Assembly (NCBI GenBank): GCA_002746935.1
Contig: PDRW01000043.1
Span: forward strand, 1 to 55,676
Direction of reading: 5' to 3'
DNA from: Rhodobacterales bacterium
GTDB lineage: Bacteria > Pseudomonadota > Alphaproteobacteria > Rhodobacterales > Rhodobacteraceae
Length of the DNA: 55,676 nt
The notes under the pieces were generated by a model. It was not told where the DNA came from. It worked only from the letters and a program-made list of their open reading frames with translations, and searched no databases. Position numbers and translations under genes: made by a program. Positions 35,432 to 43,448 of this stretch are shown here, in pieces (positions within the stretch are counted from its first letter, which is position 1; the number at the start of each line of letters is the position of its first letter).

Positions 35432-37153
35432 TCAGCTGATCTGGATCTGCATCTGCTTCTCGCCGTCCTCGCCGACCATATGCACCGCGCAGGCGATGCA
35501 GGGGTCGAAGCTGTGGATGGTGCGCAGGATCTCGAGCGGCTGTTCCGGCACCGCGAGATTGTGGCCCTTGAGCGCGGCCTCGTAGGGGCCGGCGGCGCCG
35601 GTTTCGTCGCGGGGGCCGGCGTTCCACGTGGTGGGCACGATCGCCTGGTAATTGGCGATCTTGCGGTTCTCGATCACGATCCAGTGGCCGAGCGCCCCGC
35701 GCGGGGCCTCCATATAGCCCGCCCCTCTCGCATGTTTCGGCCAGGTCGAAGGATCCCACAGGGTGTTGTTGTGGGTCTTCAGGTCGCCGGTGGCGATATT
35801 GGCGATCAGATCGTTGTACCAGCCGCGCATCCAGTCGAGGACGATCTTGGTCTCCAGCGTCCGGGCGGCGGTGCGGCCGAGGGTGGAGTAGAGCGCCTCG
35901 ATCGGCACGTCGAGGGTTGCCAGCGTCGAATCCACCAGCTCCTGCGTATGGGGCTCGCCTGAGGCGTAGAGCATGAGCACCCGGGCGAGCGGCCCCACTT
36001 CCATCGCCTTGCCCTTCCAGCGCGGCGACTTCATCCAGGAATAGCCCTTGTCGACGTCGAGCTGCTCATAGGGCGGTTTCGGGCCGTCATAGGCAAGCTC
36101 GGTCTCGCCGGCATAGGGATGCAGCCCGGTACCGGGGCCGCTTTGATACTTGTACCAGGCGTGGTCGACATATTCCTCGATCTCGCCGTCGGTATGCAGA
36201 TCCACCTCGTGGATCGTCGACAGGTCGCGGTCGAGGATCACCCCGCGCGGCACCAGGAAGCTCGACGGATCCCAGTAATTGCCATTGGTGGGGAAGTCGC
36301 CATAGGTCAGGAAATTGCCTACGCCTTCGCCCATCGCGCCCCAGTCCTTGTAGAAGGAGGCGATCGCCAGCGTGTCGGGCAGATAGGCCTGATTCACGAA
36401 GGCTTCCATCTTGTCGATCACGTTGGAGACCTCGGCGAGGTCTTCCATGGTCAGCCCGCCATCGGCATTGGGGTCGATCGGGCAGGGCACGCCGCCGACG
36501 AGGAAGTTGGGGTGCGGGTTCTTGCCGCCGAAGATCGTGTGCAGCTTGACCGCATCCCGCTGCCAGGCGAGCGCGTCGAGGTAATGGGCGACCGCCATCA
36601 GGTTGGCTTCCGGCGGCAGCTTGTATTCGGGATGCCCCCAGTAGCCATTGGCGAAGATGCCGAGCTGGCCCTGTTCGACGAAGACCTTCAGCTTTGTCTT
36701 CACATCGGCGAAATAGCCCGGGCTCGACCGCGGGTAGTTCGACAGCGATTGCGCGAGTTCCGAGGTGGCCTTGGGGTCGGCGTCGAGGGCCGACACCACG
36801 TCGACCCAGTCGAGCGCGTGCAGGTGGTAGAAGTGCATCACATGGTCATGCACATATTGTGCCGCGATCATCAGGTTGCGGATCAGCTGGGCGTTTTTCG
36901 GGATCTCGATCTTCAGCGCATCCTCCACCGAGCGCACCGAGGCCATGCCGTGCACCAGAGTGCAGACGCCGCAGATGCGCTGGGCGAAGGCCCAGGCGTC
37001 GCGCGGGTCGCGGTCCTTTAGGATGATCTCGATGCCGCGCACCATGGTGCCGGAGCTGTAGGCTTCGGCGATCTTCGCGCCCTCCATCTGCGCTTCGATG
37101 CGCAGGTGGCCTTCGATCCGGGTGATCGGGTCAACGACCAGTCTCTTGTTCAT
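35432..37153 (-). CDS. hynL: [NiFe] hydrogenase large subunit, Isp type
   Basis: The 573-residue subunit carries the NiFe(CN)2CO site. Ligand motifs are intact: RIEGH at 12-16, RICGVC with Cys61 and Cys64, and DPCIACAVH with Cys552, Cys555 and His558. A 15-residue tail (559-573) follows His558 and should be removed by the HynD endopeptidase. Operon order hynS-isp1-isp2-hynL places it with group 1e (Isp1-type) hydrogenases known from purple sulfur bacteria. It starts in a four-base overlap with isp2 and ends at a strong terminator. The protein should be carried across the membrane with the Tat-exported small subunit. Confidence 0.94.
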   Translation of the reverse strand: MNKRLVVDPITRIEGHLRIEAQMEGAKIAEAYSSGTMVRGIEIILKDRDPRDAWAFAQRICGVCTLVHGMASVRSVEDALKIEIPKNAQLIRNLMIAAQYVHDHVMHFYHLHALDWVDVVSALDADPKATSELAQSLSNYPRSSPGYFADVKTKLKVFVEQGQLGIFANGYWGHPEYKLPPEANLMAVAHYLDALAWQRDAVKLHTIFGGKNPHPNFLVGGVPCPIDPNADGGLTMEDLAEVSNVIDKMEAFVNQAYLPDTLAIASFYKDWGAMGEGVGNFLTYGDFPTNGNYWDPSSFLVPRGVILDRDLSTIHEVDLHTDGEIEEYVDHAWYKYQSGPGTGLHPYAGETELAYDGPKPPYEQLDVDKGYSWMKSPRWKGKAMEVGPLARVLMLYASGEPHTQELVDSTLATLDVPIEALYSTLGRTAARTLETKIVLDWMRGWYNDLIANIATGDLKTHNNTLWDPSTWPKHARGAGYMEAPRGALGHWIVIENRKIANYQAIVPTTWNAGPRDETGAAGPYEAALKGHNLAVPEQPLEILRTIHSFDPCIACAVHMVGEDGEKQMQIQIS

Positions 37154-38427
37154 TTCCCCTCTCCTTCGTCGTCAAGGTATTCGGCCATCATCTCGGTGAG
37201 ACCGGCCACTTCGATATCGTCCATCTCGTTGATTTCGAGCTGGTCTTCGAGAGTGGAATGGCAGAAGGCGCACATGGTGACGATCTTCTCGGGGGCCACG
37301 TCCTGGATCTGCTTCTTCTTGCGGCCAAAGGCCTTTTCCTGAAGTTCGCTGGCGCGCTGGTTGGCACCGACCCCGCCGCCGCCGGAGCAGCACCAGTTCA
37401 TCACGCCGGCATCTTCGGTCTCGATGAAATTGTCGGCCACCATGCCCAGCAGGTTTCGCGGTTCCTGGATGATGCCGCCGCGGCGGGCCACCTGGCAGGG
37501 GTCGTGGAAGGTGATCCGGGCATGGTCCTTCTCGCCGTTGACCTTGAGCTTGCCCTCGGCGCGGAAACGGTCGATCAGCTCGATGATATGCAGCACCTCG
37601 AACGGGTATTCCTTGCCGAGCAGGTTCGGGCCTTCCCAGCGGATCGCCTGAAAGGCATGGCCGCATTCGGGCGAGATCATCCCCTTGACGCCAAGCTCCT
37701 CGGCCACGTCCACCAGACGTTTCACCAGGTTCGCGGCGACGTCGCGGTTGCCGAGCTGGATGCCGACATTGGTGGCCTCGAAGCCCTTGGTCGAGATCGT
37801 CCAGCTTTCGCCGGCCTGATCCATGATCCGCGCCACCGAAACGATCATCTCCTCACCGGAGGCGATCTCGTGCGAAGAGAGGTTCAGCATCCAGTTCACG
37901 CCGGGCTTGTCGACGTTGATCTTGAGCCCGGTGATCTTCTCGGCCTGTTCGATGCGTTTGGTGAGGGCCTTGGTGAGGTTGCCCATGGGCGAGGTGCCGT
38001 CGGTATGGCGCACGGCGGCGCCCATCAGTTCCTTTGGCCCGTGACCGGAAGCCGACATACCTTCGCGCATCTTGCGGATCATCAGGGTGATGTCGTTGCC
38101 CACCGGGCAGACCAGCGAGCAGCGGCCACAGAGCGAGCAACTGTCATAGACCAGGTCTTCCCATTCGGTGAGCATCTCGTCATCGACCGTCCTGCCGAGG
38201 CCGAGCATCGACTTCACCTTGCCGATCAGGGTGAATTCGTTCTCCCAGATCCGCTTCATCGGTTCGAGCTTGTGGATCGGGGTGTAACGTGCGTCGCCGG
38301 TTTCCTTGTAGAACAGGCAGGCCTCGGCGCAGAGGCCGCAGCTCACGCAGGAGGTGAAGAAGCTCGCCACCGGCGCGTCGATCTCCTCACGCAGGGCGTT
38401 GAGGCCCCGTTCGAGTGTCGCGGTCAT
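37150..38427 (-). CDS. isp2: Isp2: HdrD/DsrK-like iron-sulfur protein
   Basis: The 425-residue protein is cytosolic and resembles heterodisulfide reductase HdrD and DsrK. Two [4Fe-4S] ferredoxin motifs are CVSCGLCAEAC (Cys27, 30, 33, 37) and CSLCGRCSLVC (Cys97, 100, 103, 107). A complete CCG domain has Cys311 (HDPC), Cys346/347 (WCC) and Cys386/389 (CAFC), as in the noncubane cluster sites. The first CCG repeat is reduced to a lone Cys255 (SPECGHAF). It probably accepts electrons from Isp1 and passes them to a thiol or sulfur carrier. It overlaps isp1 by 41 bases. Confidence 0.9.
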   Translation of the reverse strand: MTATLERGLNALREEIDAPVASFFTSCVSCGLCAEACLFYKETGDARYTPIHKLEPMKRIWENEFTLIGKVKSMLGLGRTVDDEMLTEWEDLVYDSCSLCGRCSLVCPVGNDITLMIRKMREGMSASGHGPKELMGAAVRHTDGTSPMGNLTKALTKRIEQAEKITGLKINVDKPGVNWMLNLSSHEIASGEEMIVSVARIMDQAGESWTISTKGFEATNVGIQLGNRDVAANLVKRLVDVAEELGVKGMISPECGHAFQAIRWEGPNLLGKEYPFEVLHIIELIDRFRAEGKLKVNGEKDHARITFHDPCQVARRGGIIQEPRNLLGMVADNFIETEDAGVMNWCCSGGGGVGANQRASELQEKAFGRKKKQIQDVAPEKIVTMCAFCHSTLEDQLEINEMDDIEVAGLTEMMAEYLDDEGEGK

Positions 38428-39025
38428 GCATCAGCTTGGTAAAGGGGAAAGCCACCATCAGCAGTTCGGCGGTGAGGATATGGATGCCCATCCACAGGGT
38501 CGCGTCGACGCCGAACACCCGGTTGACGGCGATATAGCCGGTGATCAGCGGCAGCACCGAGAGCACCAGCACCAGCCAGTCGTCGAAACGGGTGAGCGCC
38601 TTGCGGACGGGGTCGGTCGTGCGGGTGTAAGCCAGGGCGATCGCGGCGATCACGCTGAGCGCGGCGGCGGTTTCGATCAGCGCCTTGTTGAAGTCGAACC
38701 ATGACAGGCCGATCAGGCTGTCGATCAGCGCGATATGCGCGCCGAGAAACAGAAACGCGATGAAGAAGCCGAGGTGAAACACATAGCCCGCCACATAGGT
38801 GACGGGGGCCTCTTTCATCATGCCCTTGCGGGCGAGGGAGCGCGAGAAGATCGTTTTCAGCCCCTGTGCCACCGGGTTGCCCTTGGGCCTGGCGAAATCC
38901 TTCTTGCGGCCGAGAATCAGGATCTCGATCACCCGCAGCAGAATGCCGCCGACCATGATCACCAGGGCGATGTTGAAGGCGGGCCCCCGGACCCACATCA
39001 GGAAGTCGAAATAGGCGTTGTTCAT
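38387..39025 (-). CDS. isp1: Isp1: NarI/DsrM-like membrane cytochrome b
   Basis: The 212-residue protein has about five membrane helices and resembles the gamma subunit of nitrate reductase (NarI) and DsrM. Histidines in membrane segments (YVFHLGFF, LGAHIAL, GIHILTAE) are candidate haem b ligands. It should receive electrons from HynS and link the hydrogenase to quinone and/or Isp2. The start overlaps the hynS stop by four bases. Isp1-Isp2 pairs define the group 1e hydrogenases. Confidence 0.9.
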   Translation of the reverse strand: MNNAYFDFLMWVRGPAFNIALVIMVGGILLRVIEILILGRKKDFARPKGNPVAQGLKTIFSRSLARKGMMKEAPVTYVAGYVFHLGFFIAFLFLGAHIALIDSLIGLSWFDFNKALIETAAALSVIAAIALAYTRTTDPVRKALTRFDDWLVLVLSVLPLITGYIAVNRVFGVDATLWMGIHILTAELLMVAFPFTKLMHDRDTRTGPQRPA

Positions 39026-40113
39026 GATTTTCTCTCCAGATCATGCGCATCGACAACCTCGTGCGCCTTCTCTGCCCTGGATCTGGTCGACCGGGCCAGG
39101 GCACCGCCCGCGGCGCCGAGCGCGGCGCCGGCGGCGATGGCGGCATAGCCCGCCTGGCGGTAATCGCCCGCGGGGGCCGACAGCGGCTTGTAGAAGCCGC
39201 CGTTGTCCCAGAAATCGGGTTCGGTGCAGCCGAGGCAGGGGTGGCCGGCCTGAATCGGGAAGGAGACGCCGTCGTTCCACTTCACCGTGGCGCAGACCGA
39301 TTTGGTGGTCGGGCCCTTGCAGCCGAGCTTGTAGAGGCACCAGCCCTTGCGCGCGCCTTCGTCGTCGAAGGTTTCGGCGAATTTGCCCTTGTCGTAGAAC
39401 GGGCGGCGGTAGCAGCGGTCGTGGATGGTTTCGCCGAAAAACGCCTTCGGCCGCCCGAGCTCGTCGAGTTCGACCGACTCGAGCCCGAGGGCGAGGATCT
39501 GGGCGATCACGCTGGTCATCACGATCGGGATCGGCGGGCAGCCGGGGATGTTGATGATCGGCTTGTCGGTGATGATCTCGCTGACGCCGACCGCGCCGGT
39601 CGGGTCCGGCTGCGCCTGCGGCAGCCCGCCATAGGCGGCGCAGGTGCCGACGGCGATGATCGCCGCTGCGCCCTTGGCGGTGTCCTTCAGCATCTCGAGG
39701 TTGGAGATGCCGGCGACGCAGCTGAACTCCGGGCGCTCGACCGGGATCGAGCCATCAACGATCACCACATATTTGCCCCATTGTTCCTTCATCGCATGTT
39801 CACGCGCTTCCTCCGCGGCGTGGCCCGACGCGGCCTGAAGGGTGTGGTGGTAGTCCAGCGAGATCGCGTTGAAGATCAGGTCTTCGAGCGTCGGCGCGTG
39901 CGACCGGGTGATCGCCTCGGTGCAGCCGGTGCATTCCTGGAAGCTGAGCCAGATCACCGAAGTGCGCGCGTTTTCGAGCGCGTAGGCGAATTTCGGGGCC
40001 AGTGCCGGGGGCAGGGCAAGGGCGCTGGTGAGCGAGGCACAGTATTTCATGAAGCCCCTTCGGCTCACCCCATGGGCGCGCATCAACTCCGGTAGCATGG
40101 GTTTGTCTGCCAT
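39022..40113 (-). CDS. hynS: [NiFe] hydrogenase small subunit with Tat signal
   Basis: The 363-residue subunit carries three Fe-S clusters. A twin-arginine signal (SRRGFMK, Arg18-Arg19) directs folded export. Proximal cluster ligands are Cys61, Cys64, Cys158 and Cys192; distal ligands are His231, Cys234, Cys259 and Cys265; the medial cluster has Cys274, Cys293 and Cys296 with Pro286 in place of a fourth Cys, typical of a [3Fe-4S] centre. No extra cysteines mark an O2-tolerant proximal cluster. A short Ala/Gly-rich hydrophobic segment (about 321-340) may anchor the C terminus. hupH lies 18 bases upstream. Confidence 0.94.
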   Translation of the reverse strand: MADKPMLPELMRAHGVSRRGFMKYCASLTSALALPPALAPKFAYALENARTSVIWLSFQECTGCTEAITRSHAPTLEDLIFNAISLDYHHTLQAASGHAAEEAREHAMKEQWGKYVVIVDGSIPVERPEFSCVAGISNLEMLKDTAKGAAAIIAVGTCAAYGGLPQAQPDPTGAVGVSEIITDKPIINIPGCPPIPIVMTSVIAQILALGLESVELDELGRPKAFFGETIHDRCYRRPFYDKGKFAETFDDEGARKGWCLYKLGCKGPTTKSVCATVKWNDGVSFPIQAGHPCLGCTEPDFWDNGGFYKPLSAPAGDYRQAGYAAIAAGAALGAAGGALARSTRSRAEKAHEVVDAHDLERKS

Positions 40114-40131
40114 TTCGCTCCTCCGTGGGGG

Positions 40132-40566
40132 TTATTTCGACTTGCTGCGGGCCGCAAGATGGGCCTCCAGCCGGGCGAGCCCGTCGCGGGCATCCGGGAT
40201 CTGGGTTTTCAGGATCTCGGGCACGAATGTGATTTCGACGAAGCGCGACAGCGTCTCGCCGTTCTGGTCGTAGTGGTCGACCCGCCAGACGCCCGGCGTG
40301 CCGGTCTCCACCACCTGACTGGTGCCGAGCACCGTTATCGTGGCGCGGATCTCGCCCTCGCCGAGCGCGGCGTCGAGCGCCCGCTCGTCGCCGGCGCTGA
40401 AGGGCAAGGCGCCGAGGTCGATGATTGTCGGCGCGCCGGTGTCGAGCAGCCGGGCCAGCGCGGTTGCGATCTCTCTCAGCACCGGGCCGGCATTGCCGGT
40501 CGGAACATGCGCCCGAAGCTCCTGGAGCGAATTCACCTGCCCCGATGTCTTCCGATCAGCGCTCAC
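40132..40566 (-). CDS. HupH/HyaF-like hydrogenase maturation protein
   Basis: The 144-residue protein matches the C-terminal half of HupH/HyaF (HupH_C): VLREIATALARLLDTGAPTIIDLGALPFSAGDERAL and GVWRVDHYDQNGETLSRFVEITFVP. Full HupH proteins are about twice as long, so this is a short form. Such proteins help assemble the Fe-S-containing small subunit. It is the first gene of the hydrogenase operon, and an FNR-type box lies 87 bases upstream. Confidence 0.82.
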   Translation of the reverse strand: MSADRKTSGQVNSLQELRAHVPTGNAGPVLREIATALARLLDTGAPTIIDLGALPFSAGDERALDAALGEGEIRATITVLGTSQVVETGTPGVWRVDHYDQNGETLSRFVEITFVPEILKTQIPDARDGLARLEAHLAARSKSK

Positions 40567-40652
40567 GCCTGCCTCCTCAGATCAGCCTCTTGCCAAAACC
40601 GGACCGCCTGGTTTCGGCTGGCAATACCTGCCAACCGGCGGCCGCTGCCGTC

Positions 40653-40666
40653 TTGATCTGAGTCAA
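40653..40666 (-). promoter_or_regulatory. FNR/FnrL-type box upstream of the hydrogenase operon
   Basis: TTGATCTGAGTCAA matches the family consensus TTGAY-N4-RTCAA exactly and is close to a perfect palindrome. It sits in the 210-base gap between hynD and hupH, on the upstream side of hupH, where it would act as an activating or repressing site. It suggests that O2 availability sets hydrogenase expression. Confidence 0.7.
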
Positions 40667-40776
40667 TCCATATTGAAATTCCGATGCTTGCATAGAAGCA
40701 AATGGTCGCACCGGGGTGGAAAACCTGAGTGTTTTTATCCAGTTAAGCCGCGCTTTGCCGGCCTGCCCGGGGGATG

Positions 40777-41259
40777 TCAGCCGCGCCAGCGGGCGGCGAT
40801 CTCGAACACCGCTTCGATGGCGGCCGGCACCGCTTCGGCCACCGCAGGGGTCATCGCCTCGCCAACCCCGAGATGCGCGGGCTGTACCCCCACCAGCGCC
40901 CGTTTGTCGGGCATCGCGCCGCGCAGGCGCAGCCCGTCGAGCATGTCGTCAAGCCCGATGTCATGCGGGTTGCGGCCGCGGGTGCGCAGGAAACGGTCCA
41001 TCTCCGTGCCTTCGAACACCTGCACGGCACCGGCGTGTTGCCTGAGCCAGGCGGCGTCGATCACGATCATCGCATCCGAGTCCTCCATCTCCACCAGCAG
41101 CGTGAGGCCCATGGTGCCGCCGTCGAGGGCACGGATACCCAGCGCCTCTGCCCGCGGGTCGCGCGCCACCGCTTCGGCGACGCGAACGCCGACCTGTTCG
41201 TCGGTGAGCAGGGTGTTGCCAAGGCCGAGAACCAGGATGTTTGTGCGGTTGTCTTTCAT
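40777..41259 (-). CDS. hynD: Hydrogenase maturation endopeptidase (HynD/HupD type)
   Basis: The 160-residue protease removes the C-terminal tail of the large subunit after nickel insertion. It has the family N terminus VLGLGNTLLTDEQVG. By alignment with HybD the nickel ligands should be Glu21, Asp68 (VIDAA) and His99 (NPHD). It lies upstream of and codirectional with the hydrogenase operon, but a 210-base gap with an FNR box separates them, so it probably has its own promoter. Confidence 0.9.
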   Translation of the reverse strand: MKDNRTNILVLGLGNTLLTDEQVGVRVAEAVARDPRAEALGIRALDGGTMGLTLLVEMEDSDAMIVIDAAWLRQHAGAVQVFEGTEMDRFLRTRGRNPHDIGLDDMLDGLRLRGAMPDKRALVGVQPAHLGVGEAMTPAVAEAVPAAIEAVFEIAARWRG

Positions 41260-41605
41260 GGCCCCTTGTTACCCGCGGGCGGCGCGCAGCGGCAAGACGC
41301 GGGGAGCGCGACAGGTTGTAGCCGGGCGGAAGGGCCGGCTTCGGCCGGAGCAAGCGGGGCGAAACGGCGGAGAATCGTTCACGAATCGGGCGCAATCATT
41401 CGGGGCTGGCGCGATTGCTCCGAATCGGGACAGTTTTCCATCACAACTTCAACATTTTTGCTGGTTCTCGCCCGAGATTCGCCCGTTTGGGGGGCAAGGT
41501 TTTCTGCGCGGTGGGGCGGAGAAGGAGACGGAAACGAAATCCGCGGAGCAATCCGCATCGCCCCGCTGCTCACGAAATGGGGCCACTTGGGAGAGGCTGA
41601 ATGCC
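41260..41605. other. Divergent gap between hynD and the cysteine peptidase gene
   Basis: No gene is supported in these 346 bases. GCAATC (41391-41396) and GATTGC (41412-41417) are inverted, and ATTCGG (41399-41404) and CCGAAT (41420-41425) form a second overlapping pair. They may be regulatory sites for either divergent gene. No clear promoter hexamers were found. Confidence 0.3.
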
Positions 41606-42214
41606 ATGAGGCGTTTATCAGCCGGACGCGTGCGCGCGCTGCTTGTGCACGCGCCGGTGTTATATTGGGCGAGCGCCATCGCCCTTCTTCTTGCCAGCGC
41701 GCCCCAGGGCGCAAATGCTGCCAGCGATCTGTTTCTCAGGCCCCGTGGGGGGGCGCCGGCGCCCTCTGGTGCGCAGACCCTTTGCCAGACCTATTCCTGG
41801 GCCTGTGCCCGTGGTGCGGGCGTCTCCGGGGAAGAGGCCATGCGGCGGGTGATCGCGGTCAACCGGCAGGTCAACACGTCGGTCCATGCGATCGACGACG
41901 ACCAGCAATACGGCGTGAGCGAATACTGGGCGCTGCCGACCGCAACCGGCGGCGATTGTGAGGATTTTGCGCTGCTCAAGAAGCGCGAACTGGTGGCCCA
42001 GGGGGTTGATCCGCGCAGCCTGCTGATCGCCACCGTGCTCGACCGCGGCCGCAACCCTCATGCGGTGCTGGTATTCCGCTCCGACAGAGGCGATCTGGTG
42101 CTCGACAACCTTACCGACCAGGTCCGCAACTGGCGTGAAACCCGCTATGTGTTTCTTCAGATGCAGGATCCCGACCGCCCGACGGGCTGGGTGAACGTGT
42201 TTACCAGCGGGTGA
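41606..42214 (+). CDS. Bacterial transglutaminase-like cysteine peptidase (BTLCP)
   Basis: The 202-residue protein has an N-terminal hydrophobic signal (about residues 16-38) and a BTLCP domain. The catalytic triad is Cys118 (GGDCEDFA), His152 (RNPHAVL) and Asp167 (LVLDNLT). BTLCP proteins are predicted periplasmic peptidases, some of which (LapG) cleave a large adhesin, usually next to a lapD and an RTX adhesin. An RTX-type protein gene lies 2.4 kb downstream but no lapD is seen. I chose ATG 41606; an ATG at 41601 is out of frame. Confidence 0.85.
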   Translation: MRRLSAGRVRALLVHAPVLYWASAIALLLASAPQGANAASDLFLRPRGGAPAPSGAQTLCQTYSWACARGAGVSGEEAMRRVIAVNRQVNTSVHAIDDDQQYGVSEYWALPTATGGDCEDFALLKKRELVAQGVDPRSLLIATVLDRGRNPHAVLVFRSDRGDLVLDNLTDQVRNWRETRYVFLQMQDPDRPTGWVNVFTSG

Positions 42215-42252
42215 GTTGCCGTTGATCTCTGGTTGACGGGGGGCTGAAAAGA

Positions 42253-42281
42253 GCACGGCGCGCCGGTTGGGCGCGCCGCTC
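42253..42281. terminator. Terminator between convergent genes
   Basis: GAG-CA-CGGCGCGC and GCGCGCCG-CTC form a strong stem with a 7-base loop. The T run is better on the minus strand (CTCTTTT), so it mainly ends the Gly-rich gene at 42313, and may also stop the BTLCP transcript. Confidence 0.65.
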
Positions 42282-42312
42282 CTGTTCTTGGCAGAGCCGG
42301 GCCGGTTCCGGC

Positions 42313-42969
42313 TCAATCCGGCTTAGCAACCGCAGTCCCAGTCGCCGTCATTGCCGCCCCAGCCGATGCCGTCGTCGTCATCGTTGTTGCCGCCGCCGCC
42401 GTTATCGCCGCCGCCGTTGTCGCCGCCGCCGTTGTCGCCGCCGCCGTTGTCGCCGCCGCCGTTGTCGCCGCCGCCGTTCCATTGCCGCCGCCGCCGTTGC
42501 CGCCGCCGCCGTTGCCGCCGCCGCCGCCGCCGCCGTTATCGCCGCCGCCGTTGCGGTCGCGGTCATGGTCGTCGTCGTCGTTCCAGTTGTGGGATCCGTT
42601 GCTGCCACCGAAGCCGCCGTTGCCGGTCGATGCGGTCTGCACGTTACTCAAAGCGCGGGCAAACCCCGGGCATTGCTGGTCAGTGTCCCGCAGGATCACC
42701 TCGAACAGCCGGTGCTTGCGGATGTATTGCAGCATCTGTACCGAAACGACGCGGCAGCCACAGAAGTGGTCGACGACGCCCCGGTAATTCGCCGCAATGT
42801 CCAGATCGAGATCAAGCGCACGGCGGGTAAGCTGCAAGTTGCACTCTTCCACGGGCCTGTCGAGCCCGAGAGAGGCGAGGGTGGTTTCTGCCTGTGCGGG
42901 GCCGTTGGTTGCCACCAGCGAAGCCGCGACAACAAGACTCCCGAAGAGTCCCTTCATAGTGTTACTCAT
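42313..42969 (-). CDS. Exported protein with Gly/Asn/Asp repeats, apparently frameshifted
   Basis: The 218-residue uninterrupted frame has a signal peptide (cut after AQA), a Cys-containing domain of about 80 residues (VEECNLQLTRRALDLDL, HFCGCRVVSV, QQCPGF) and a low-complexity tail. The tail reads NGGGDNGGGG... and then changes to TAAATTAAA... after residue about 163. Reading one base over from there restores GDNGGG repeats and ends GNDGDWDCGC with a TAA at 42323-42325. The switch is explained by one missing base between 42478 and 42479. It may be a mutation, a slip in the repeat or an assembly error. The function is not recognised. Confidence 0.7.
   Translation of the reverse strand: MSNTMKGLFGSLVVAASLVATNGPAQAETTLASLGLDRPVEECNLQLTRRALDLDLDIAANYRGVVDHFCGCRVVSVQMLQYIRKHRLFEVILRDTDQQCPGFARALSNVQTASTGNGGFGGSNGSHNWNDDDDHDRDRNGGGDNGGGGGGGNGGGGNGGGGNGTAAATTAAATTAAATTAAATTAAAITAAAATTMTTTASAGAAMTATGTAVAKPD
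42401..42475. repeat. Five 15-bp repeats inside the Gly-rich gene
   Basis: The unit GTTGTCGCCGCCGCC occurs five times in a row (the first has GTTATC). Read as minus-strand codons each unit gives Asp-Asn-Gly-Gly-Gly. The suspected frameshift lies just beyond it at 42478. The repeat is long and near-identical, a good substrate for slippage and copy-number change. Confidence 0.85.
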
Positions 42970-43448
42970 GTCTACACCTCATGGTACTCATATCTGCTCC
43001 TCAACACCGACAAGCCCTTATGCCAGCCTGCGGATTTTCTGGTTTGTTATTGACCCCATTGTAGCGCCAAACACGGCCGTCCGGGAGGCAGCGGCAAAAT
43101 ATTAATTCCGCTGAAGTGTCCATATCGAACATTCCCGGCTGTATAGCCGGGGGGAACCCAATATCTGGGGGCTCAGAGTTGACTTTATCCTACATTTCGT
43201 GGGGGTTTGTGTTGGCATTGGGCAACAGTCAGGCATGCTCCCAGCCACTTTTGCCTGTGGCAGAACACACACAGTTCGGCAAAACCGGAGCGGCGCTTCG
43301 CAACCCTGCGGGAAAGCAGAATGCTCCGGGGAGCGAATCCGGCGAGGGAAACGGAGCCGCGCTTGCGTCAGATCATTGCGCCGCTGGCGGCGGCATGTCA
43401 ACGCATTGCCAGTTCCACAGGCGGGAGTCCCCCCGCGAAAGGCGCGCC
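42970..43448. other. 479-base divergent intergenic region
   Basis: No gene, RNA or clear operator is supported here. It is less G+C-rich than average near 42990-43120 and must hold the promoters of the Gly-rich gene and the EEP-family gene. Several short open frames cross it without good ribosome sites. Confidence 0.4.

Noticed and set aside
42401-42530. Possible CRISPR-like array
   Set aside because: Units are contiguous 15-bp repeats with no spacers and lie in a Gly-rich coding frame.
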